Below are positions 1-6,000 of a DNA stretch of 9,060 nt, piece after piece. The stretch comes from Chloroflexota bacterium (GTDB lineage Bacteria; Chloroflexota; Anaerolineae; Caldilineales; Caldilineaceae). Position numbers and translations under genes: made by a program. Each line of letters begins with the position of its first letter. Position 1 is the first letter of the stretch. A model generated the notes under the pieces. That model saw nothing but the letters and a program-made list of their open reading frames with translations. It made no database searches and was not told the DNA's origin. The stretch spans positions 1 through 9,060 of the forward strand of contig JACQGT010000081.1 in the NCBI GenBank assembly GCA_016199425.1, in the 5' to 3' direction.

Positions 1-620
1 AGGGGTTCTTCGAACCAGAAGTAGTCCAGCTTCTCCAATGCCCGGCCCACCCGCATGGCATCCTCAAAATCGTACGCCCCCACCGGGTCGCTCATCAGAA
101 TGAAGCCCTCGCCCACCGCCTCCCGCACCTGGCGACAGCACTCGATGTCCAGCTCGGCGATGCCGGGCGGGTGCAGTTTGTAGGCCCGGAAGCCCGCGGC
201 AATGGCCCGGCGCGCCTCGTCCACATATTCCTCAGCCGTGGCGTATTTGGGGCCGGTGGCGTAGGCGGGAATGCGGTCCCGGTAGCCGCCGATGAGTTTG
301 TAGAGGGGCAGACCGGCCTGCTTGGTGGTGATGTCCCAGAGGGCGATGTCGATGGGGCCGTGGGCGGTGATGGGCAAGTGTCCACCCCAGCGGTCGGCCT
401 GGTTGAGCTTGTGGTAGAGATATTCCCGGTTGATGGGGTCTTCGCCCAGAATTTCCTGCACAATCACCGCTGCAATCTCCTCGGCCAGCCGTTTGCCCCC
501 CTTCACACCCCAGCCCATGGAGTGACCCTCAATACCCGCATCGGTCTTGACCGTCAGCAGCACCAACTCCTGGCCCGGCTGCTTTTCGACTACCAGCAGT
601 TCAACATCAGTGATAACCAT
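1..620 (-). CDS. Mandelate racemase/muconate lactonizing enzyme family protein (enolase superfamily), C-terminal part beyond window
   Basis: The reverse strand reads from ATG at 620-618 through 206 complete codons to the left edge with no stop, so this is the N-terminal half of a roughly 370-400 residue enzyme. AAAGGAG lies just upstream of the ATG at ideal spacing. Residues 1-110 are the capping domain, with the family signature GPIDIALWDI (88-97) and the LIGG turn (109-112). The barrel follows. K148-L-H150 occupies the place of the usual KxK catalytic motif. D178 in MSDPVGAYD and E204 in WFEEP match the first two divalent-metal ligands; the third lies outside the window. Members abstract a proton alpha to a carboxylate and then racemise, cycloisomerise or dehydrate acid sugars. 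The divergent mannonate dehydratase suggests an acid-sugar dehydratase. His in place of the second Lys leaves the substrate open. The family call is sure; the substrate is unknown. Confidence 0.93.
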   Translation of the reverse strand, partial: MVITDVELLVVEKQPGQELVLLTVKTDAGIEGHSMGWGVKGGKRLAEEIAAVIVQEILGEDPINREYLYHKLNQADRWGGHLPITAHGPIDIALWDITTKQAGLPLYKLIGGYRDRIPAYATGPKYATAEEYVDEARRAIAAGFRAYKLHPPGIAELDIECCRQVREAVGEGFILMSDPVGAYDFEDAMRVGRALEKLDYFWFEEP

Positions 621-657
621 TCTTCTCTCCTTTCCGAGACGACGATGAGTTTCGGTC

Positions 658-686
658 ATTCTCACCCGTATCGTCTACACAGTCAA
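658..686 (-). promoter_or_regulatory. Sigma70-like promoter of the enolase-superfamily gene
   Basis: On the minus strand a -35 TTGACT (complement of 681-686) is followed after exactly 17 bp by GAGAAT (complement of 658-663, 4/6 match to TATAAT). Transcription would begin near 651, giving a leader of about 30 nt that ends in the strong ribosome binding site at 627-635. Position and spacing fit well, but the -10 is imperfect. Confidence 0.5.
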
Positions 687-729
687 ACAGGATGCATGCC
701 CTCTCCCGTTGGCCTGCGCGGGAAGTGGT

Positions 730-758
730 TTGACGGGCCGATAGAGCGAGCATACAAT
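730..758 (+). promoter_or_regulatory. Sigma70-like promoter of the mannonate dehydratase gene
   Basis: TTGACG at 730-735, a 17-bp spacer and TACAAT at 753-758 each differ from consensus by one base and sit between the two divergent genes. The start would fall near 765, leaving a leader of about 130 nt before the ATG at 894. That is longer than needed for translation and leaves room for regulation. Confidence 0.65.
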
Positions 759-766
759 GAGGGCGA

Positions 767-786
767 GTCAAATCGATTGACGTCAA
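767..786 (+). promoter_or_regulatory. Putative operator: clustered GTCAA/TTGAC half-sites
   Basis: Three copies of one pentamer lie in alternating orientation: GTCAA (767-771), TTGAC (777-781) and GTCAA (782-786). The last two form a perfect 10-bp palindrome, TTGACGTCAA (777-786). The first two form an inverted pair around ATCGA. The cluster begins at about the predicted start of the plus-strand transcript, where a bound repressor would block it. Sugar-acid loci are commonly controlled by GntR- or LacI-type repressors, but no regulator gene is in the window. The repeat pattern is seen directly; its function is inferred. Confidence 0.4.
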
Positions 787-893
787 GGAGGGGAAGCCTG
801 GCTCGGTTTCGTGTGCTACTCGTTCACCACCGACAGATGATTGGGATTCGTTTCCCGCTTTGCTCGAACATTCCCTACAATGAGGAGATCGCC

Positions 894-1916
894 ATGTTGA
901 GAATCGCTATCGCTACACCGCCACAGACAGGTCAGCAGTGGACACTCATGAGACAGTGTGGGGTGGAATGTGCCGTGGGCGGCATCAACCTGCACCCGCA
1001 ACCCGATACAGAACCGGACGCGCAACCGTGGAGCTATGCCTCGCTGGCAAAGGCCAAGGATGCCTACGCAGCGGGGGGCATTCCCCTGGCCGTGATTGAG
1101 TCCCGTCCCCCTATGGAGAAAATCAAGTTGGGGCTGCCGGGCAGGGACGACGAAATCGAGATCGTCTGCCAGCTCCTGCGCAACATGGGCAAACTCGACA
1201 TCCCCGTCTGGTGCTACGCCTGGATGCCGATTCTGGGCGTCATCCGCACCTCCGTTTCCCTTGCGTCACGAGGCGAGGCACTGGTCAGCGGCTTTGACCT
1301 GGCCGCGCTCCCCACCAGCGAACGGCCCATCCGCAACATCGACGGTGTGCCCCTGGAGGAGCAATCGGCAAGGGGCGTGAAGCTTACGGAGGAACAGCAA
1401 TGGGATTGCCTGCGCTACTTCCTGGAGGGAGTCATCCCTGTGGCGGAAGAGGCCCAAGTGAAGCTGGCCATGCACCCCGATGATCCGCCCCTGTCTCCTA
1501 TCAACGGCATCCCGCGCATTATGAGCAGCGTCGAGAACTATCAGAAGCTCCTGGACCTGGTCCCCAGTCCGGCCAACGGCATCTGCCTGTGTCAGGGCAA
1601 CTTCACCCTGATGACCGATGACCTGCCTGGGGTCATCCGCCACTTCGGAGAACAGAAGAAGCTCCACTTCCTGCACATCCGGGATGTACAAGGCACACCT
1701 GACAACTTCCAGGAGACATTTCACGACGACGGCAAGACCGACCTGGCTGCCTGCTTGCGCGCCTATCGCGATGTCGGCTTTGACGGTGTCTTCCGCCCCG
1801 ACCACTATCCCAAGATGGGAGACAGCGCCTTTGCTGACGAACTGGGGATTGCCCGGCTCTTTGCCGTCGGCTATCTGAAGGGGTTGCGAGAAGCGGTGTA
1901 TACCGAGGCCCATTGA
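894..1916 (+). CDS. uxuA: Mannonate dehydratase family protein (UxuA-like)
   Basis: This 340-residue TIM-barrel protein matches the D-mannonate dehydratase family, which converts D-mannonate to 2-keto-3-deoxy-D-gluconate in hexuronate breakdown in the cytoplasm. The metal ligands known from the family are recognisable: H194 in AMHPDDPP, C233 in CLCQGN, H261 in LHIRDV and D303 in FRPDHYP. H304, next to D303, corresponds to the catalytic His. Other family blocks are VIESRPPMEKIKLGLPGRD (68-86) and WCYAWMP (106-112). The reading frame stays open far upstream, but the start is ATG 894, which has GAGGAG six bases before it; the upstream extension would run antisense through the divergent gene. The protein is shorter than E. 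coli UxuA (394 residues), and the loop after RPDH differs from the usual PGYGLYDRALG type. It could therefore be a subfamily with a related substrate. The family call is strong; the exact reaction is inferred. Confidence 0.92.
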   Translation: MLRIAIATPPQTGQQWTLMRQCGVECAVGGINLHPQPDTEPDAQPWSYASLAKAKDAYAAGGIPLAVIESRPPMEKIKLGLPGRDDEIEIVCQLLRNMGKLDIPVWCYAWMPILGVIRTSVSLASRGEALVSGFDLAALPTSERPIRNIDGVPLEEQSARGVKLTEEQQWDCLRYFLEGVIPVAEEAQVKLAMHPDDPPLSPINGIPRIMSSVENYQKLLDLVPSPANGICLCQGNFTLMTDDLPGVIRHFGEQKKLHFLHIRDVQGTPDNFQETFHDDGKTDLAACLRAYRDVGFDGVFRPDHYPKMGDSAFADELGIARLFAVGYLKGLREAVYTEAH

Positions 1917-2054
1917 TACAAGAGGGTGCTCCTCGATCTGTTCAGTTCGCTCGACCACCGCTCCCCGGCGTGCAACTTGCGCTCCAGCACCTGCCAGCAA
2001 CAAACCCGGCGGCGCACTCGTGGAGACGACTGAAGGTGATTGGCAATTGGCTTC

Positions 2055-2245
2055 GCAGCCAGAGGGCAGGGCACAGAAGTAAGAGGACAGAGGAGTGTAC
2101 ACCTCGTTTTGACATCTGATAGCTCTGATTCTTGAAGGCGGTGTGCGGCTAGAGAACAATGGGCAGAAATTGGAGGGTGGAGCGTAGGGAATAGTGCCCT
2201 CTGATATCTGCTGCGTGATTCCTGTGGGCTGCTCTGTGGCCGAAC
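2055..2245. repeat. Degenerate CAG/CTG-rich intergenic element, copy C (weak)
   Basis: The left side is rich in CAG/ACAG (for example AGAGGACAG, 2082-2090) and the right side in CTG (CTGATATCTG, GGGCTGCTCTG), as in the elements at 8168-8325 and 8825-9007. It shares AGAGGACAG with 8197-8205 and CTGATAGCT (2116-2124) with 8993-9001. Nine-base matches alone could occur by chance, so this is the least certain copy. Confidence 0.35.
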
Positions 2246-2253
2246 GCAAAGTG

Positions 2254-2262
2254 TGCTACGAT
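2254..2262 (+). promoter_or_regulatory. Possible extended -10 promoter for the small TPR-like ORF
   Basis: TGCTACGAT is a TGn-extended -10 hexamer (TACGAT, 2257-2262), about 40 nt before the ribosome binding site at 2292-2298. No good -35 is seen at the right distance, so the call rests on the extended -10 and its position. Confidence 0.3.
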
Positions 2263-2291
2263 AACCTACGTCGCCGTTCATCAGATAACGA

Positions 2292-2298
2292 AAGGAGG
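2292..2298 (+). promoter_or_regulatory. Strong ribosome binding site that points to ATG 2305, not ATG 2315
   Basis: AAGGAGG lies six bases before ATG 2305, which encodes only MGKYVRYPNRRRAL before TGA at 2347-2349. The TPR-like frame starts at ATG 2315, 16 bases from this site and in another frame. Either 2315 is used poorly, or a short leader peptide is made first, or a base change has shifted the frame of an older gene. Confidence 0.6.
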
Positions 2299-2314
2299 GC
2301 AGCTATGGGAAAGT

Positions 2315-2563
2315 ATGTCCGCTATCCCAATAGGCGACGGGCATTATGATGCCATTGCCAGGGAGATGGCGGAGCAGGATAACGAATACGGGCAGGCCTG
2401 CTTCCACGCGGTCAGCGGAAACATCGACCGGGCCTTGGCCCTGCTGGAGGTCGCCCTGCAGAGCGGCGATCCGGTTTGGTTGGGGTGGGCTCGCATCGCC
2501 CCTGAGTTCGCCTTCCTGGTCGACGAGCCGCGCTTCCATGCCTTGGTCGGGGCCGAACGATAG
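2315..2563 (+). CDS. Small TPR-like protein, possibly a frameshifted remnant
   Basis: The 82-residue product resembles the last repeat of tetratricopeptide proteins. A helix pair, YGQACFHAVSGNIDRALALL (25-44), is followed by a LEVAL segment and an ending of the type FLVDEPRFHALVG (67-79), typical of the closing unit of a TPR array. TPR units are protein-protein interaction scaffolds. One unit alone would be a very small protein, and no signal peptide or membrane segment is present. The strong ribosome binding site upstream serves another frame, so this could be the surviving end of a broken gene. A hairpin 41 bases after the stop could close the transcript. No partner or pathway can be named. 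Moderate confidence that the frame is or was coding; low confidence in its present expression. Confidence 0.55.
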   Translation: MSAIPIGDGHYDAIAREMAEQDNEYGQACFHAVSGNIDRALALLEVALQSGDPVWLGWARIAPEFAFLVDEPRFHALVGAER

Positions 2564-3036
2564 TTCCGCGGAGAGTACAGCCTGACGCGCTGTAGTAACG
2601 TGGCGGGGACCATCGTCGAAGTGTGGCGATGGTCCCCAGTACGAACTCTGGCAACCACCAGATTCGCTCTAATCAGCTTCCACAGACGCTGCCGTGGTAG
2701 GCGTGCCGCAGGCACTGAAAGTGGCTGTAGGCATCCAGCATTGAATGATGCGCAGGTTGCGATGGATCGTTTTCGGATCGCTTCAGGTTGTATGATGTAT
2801 CTGAACTGGGCATGATTAACGCAGAAAAACACGCTCAGGGACGCTCTCTGGATTAGAATGAGGGATGTAGGCCCTTTTTGGATTGGTCGACGGGGGATCA
2901 ATCCACTGATACGATAAGGCCTTCCCGTGAAAAACGTTATCCCCTCGCTCTCCCCTTCGAATTCTCTGGTCTTTGTATTCCATTATTCTGCGCGTAGGCC
3001 GACAACTTTGTCGTACTGGCAAAAAGGAATCCGGAT
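2564..3036. other. Non-coding gap upstream of the large secreted protein
   Basis: This stretch holds the hairpin at 2605-2637, a small GTGCC-GCA-GGCAC stem at 2703-2715, and a weaker inverted pair GGATTG/CAATCC (2880-2885, 2899-2904). -10-like hexamers TATGAT (2791-2796) and TAGAAT (2854-2859) lack a convincing -35. It is locally less GC-rich than its flanks near the 3' end. I recognise no riboswitch, tRNA or gene; ORFs here have no ribosome binding site or family resemblance. Confidence 0.5.
2605..2637. terminator. Perfect 11-bp hairpin after the TPR-like ORF
   Basis: GGGGACCATCG (2605-2615) pairs perfectly with CGATGGTCCCC (2627-2637) around an 11-base loop. It begins 41 bases after the stop at 2563. 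No T-tract follows on either strand, so it is not a canonical intrinsic terminator. It may be a factor-assisted terminator, a 3'-end stabilising stem, or a protein binding site. Confidence 0.4.
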
Positions 3037-6000
3037 ATGCCACGCTTTTCATCCAAGTATTTTGTGATTTTTGCGATTTGTCTCTCTCTATTCTGTATTC
3101 GTGCTGCGGCCTATGTCCAGGATACACCACCTCGTGTGGGAGTTCCAGGCGGCGGGGGAACCCATGCGCGTACTACCGCCACCCATACCCCACCCAGCGC
3201 CGCAGATATGGCGAACGCTCTGGATATTCCCCTGGCAGAACTTGTCAGTGCTGATTTGGGCACAAGCGATGGACAAGGCACAGGGGTCTTTGTGAACCCT
3301 GCTCACGGCTTTCCCATCACGGGCGGAACCTATGCGGTACTGTCTACGGGACACGCGGCGGATGCCTTTTTGCCCAACAATGAGCCAAACCTTTCGACTA
3401 CGCTGACCGGCCTGAACAACAGCCAGGGCAACGATCTGGTCCAATTGCGTCTGACATTGGCCGTGCCGGTTGGTGCATCAGAATGGGCAGTGGATTTCAA
3501 GTTTCTCTCCGAAGAGTACCCGGAATATGTAGGCAGCATCTACAACGATGCATTTCTGATTGAAACGCCGCTCTCCACTTTTGTCATCAATGCAGCGGAG
3601 ATTGACGCACCCAACAATGTGGCCCTCGACCCGGAGGGCCGACAGGTGACGATCAATTCTGTTGGGCCTGGCGGCATGACCGCGGCCAATGCGGCTGCCA
3701 CCACCTACGACGGCGCAACTGGCAAATTGACGGCGGTGGCCCCAATCCCGACCGGAGCGAGTCAGATAACTATTATCTTCTCGGTGACCGATCTGGGCGA
3801 TTCCATCTATGATACGACCGTCTTTCTGGACAACTTCCGCTTCATTCTGGGCACGACTCAATCCTATGTGCCCAGCCTTGAGAACTTTCCCAACCCGGAA
3901 CGGGGCTTCTACCACCACACGGAAACCCATTCCACGGGCTACACGCCGCTGGATTTGACAACATTGCAGGGGTATCGCCAGAACGAGGAGATCTCTCTCA
4001 TTCTGCGCCTCTTCTACCTGGACGACTTCACCACCACGTCCATTAGTCAGAGCTATCTGGACGCGATGGAGGCAGACTTTGATACTTTGCGCCAGGCAGG
4101 CCTGAAAGCAGTGGTTCGTTTTGCCTATACCAACCAGCTACACTTTGCATCTGGCACCTCTTGGCCGCCCATACCGCCCTACGGCGACGCAGACAAGGCC
4201 CAGATTCTGGCCCATTTGGAGCAGCTACGACCTCTGCTCAACAAACACAGGGATGTCATCGCGGTGGTACAGGCTGGCTTTGCCGGCATCTGGGGCGAAT
4301 GGTACTACACCGACCACTTCGTCGCAGACCCGAACGTCCCGTGGAACGTCACACCAACAGATTACACCAATCGGGGCGATCTTCTGCGCGCAATCCTGGC
4401 TGCCCTGCCTGTGGACCGCATGGTCCAAATACGTACCCCCCTCAACAAGCAGCAGATATACGGCACCGGTACAGGCGCCGCTTGGGCGCTGCCGGCGAGC
4501 GATGCCCACAACACCAGCGATATTGCCCGCACCGGCCATCACAACGACTGCTTCCTGGCCAGCCCCGACGATTTCGGCACCTACGCAGACATTCCCCAGG
4601 ACAAGGCCTTCCTGGCCGAAGAGACAAAATACCTGGCCATGGGTGGTGAAACGTGCAATCCTAATCCACCACGCAGCGAATGTCTGACGGCTTTGACGGA
4701 ACTGGCCGAGTTGCATTGGTCATACCTGAACTGGGATTACCATCCCGATGTGCGTAACGGCTGGTCTGCGGGCGGCTGCCTGGAGAACATCAAACGGAAA
4801 CTTGGCTACCGGTTGACCCTATTGCAAGGAGTGTACGACAACGCGGTGAAGCCAGGCGGCGAGTTTACTATCGCTCTGGACCTGCGTAACGACGGCTGGG
4901 CCGCGCCCTTCAACCCCCGTATGGTGGAGTTGCTCCTGCGTAGCCAAAGCTCGGGCAATATCTACAGTGTGCCCCTGCCCGATGACCCGCGCAGCTGGTT
5001 GGCCGATGGCGGCGGAGAACACAGCATCAACCGCACCATCTGCGCGCCGTCTTCCATGCCATCGGGCAGCTACGATCTGCTGCTCAACCTGCCCGACCCG
5101 GAAGCAGGCGTGTATGACCGGTCTGAATATGCCATCCGTCTGGCCAATGACGGCCTCTGGGAGCCAGCCACCGGCTTCAACGACCTGGAACATACAATCG
5201 TTGTCGATCCTGGCGCGTCCAGCGCGGTCTGCACCACGCCGCTGGTCCTGCGCCCCCGAGGCGCGAACGCCCACCGGGTGATCCGCTTTGCTGGCCGGGA
5301 TTGGGTGGTACGGTCCGCACTCCGCGCCGGTCCTGGACCCAACGAATGGTCGAATGACGAGCGTAGCGTCTGGGTCGATGAGAGTGGCCGGTTACATCTG
5401 AAAATGCGTCAGATCGGCGACACCTGGTACTCCGCCGAAGTCACCAGCGTTGACTATACCCAGGAGGGCCTCCACCGCTTCTATATCACCACGCCAGATG
5501 TGACGCCAGAGAACACGCCCCGGCTGTTGAACAATTTGGACAAGCGTGTGGTCGCCGCCCCCTTTGTCTACGCCGACGACCATCTGGAAGTGGATATGGA
5601 GTTCACCCGCTGGGGCGAGGATGCACCTGGCTTCGATGCCCAGTATGCTATACAACCAGGGCCCTACACGCAGACCGTCGACCCGGCTGGCCCCCCTTAC
5701 AATCTCCACCGCTTCCCGCTGGGGTTGACCGGGGTGGATAGCACCCACGAGTTCGATTGGAGCAGCACGGGTGCAGCCTTCAAGAGCTTTGCTGGCCATA
5801 CGACCGACCCTTTGGCGCAGCTCCAAGAGCAGGCGCTCACCGGTGGCAACGTGCCGACCACGAACGACAATCTGCGTATTCACTTCAATCTGTGGCTCTA
5901 TCACTACCTGTTCCGTATACGCTTCACAGACCTTGACCCCAGAGCCGACCTCGAAGCAGGCATCATTTCTGCCGCCCTGCGCACTGTCTTTCAGGACAAT

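Larger units (their letters stand above)
1917..2304. other. Non-coding gap with degenerate repeat and weak promoter
   Basis: No convincing gene is found here. A TTG-initiated frame overlapping the uxuA stop (1913-2119) has no ribosome binding site and no recognisable protein. The second half (about 2055-2245) is CAG/CTG-rich and resembles the two repeats around the SH3b gene. An extended -10-like sequence lies near 2254-2262. I see no clear terminator for the mannonate dehydratase gene. Confidence 0.6.

Noticed and set aside
171..893. N-terminal extension of the mannonate dehydratase frame
   Set aside because: The frame is open by chance because it runs antisense through the enolase-superfamily gene. 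The protein family, ribosome binding site and promoter all support the start at 894.
1913..2119. TTG-start frame overlapping the end of the mannonate dehydratase gene
   Set aside because: It has no ribosome binding site, resembles no protein, and runs into repeat-like sequence.
1266..2249. Long minus-strand frame opposite the mannonate dehydratase gene
   Set aside because: It is the shadow of a confident plus-strand gene, shows no family resemblance, and has no supported start.
2816..3036. Possible riboswitch or small RNA upstream of the large gene
   Set aside because: Only short scattered inverted pairs are seen; none matches a known riboswitch core, and no terminator or anti-terminator pair is evident.
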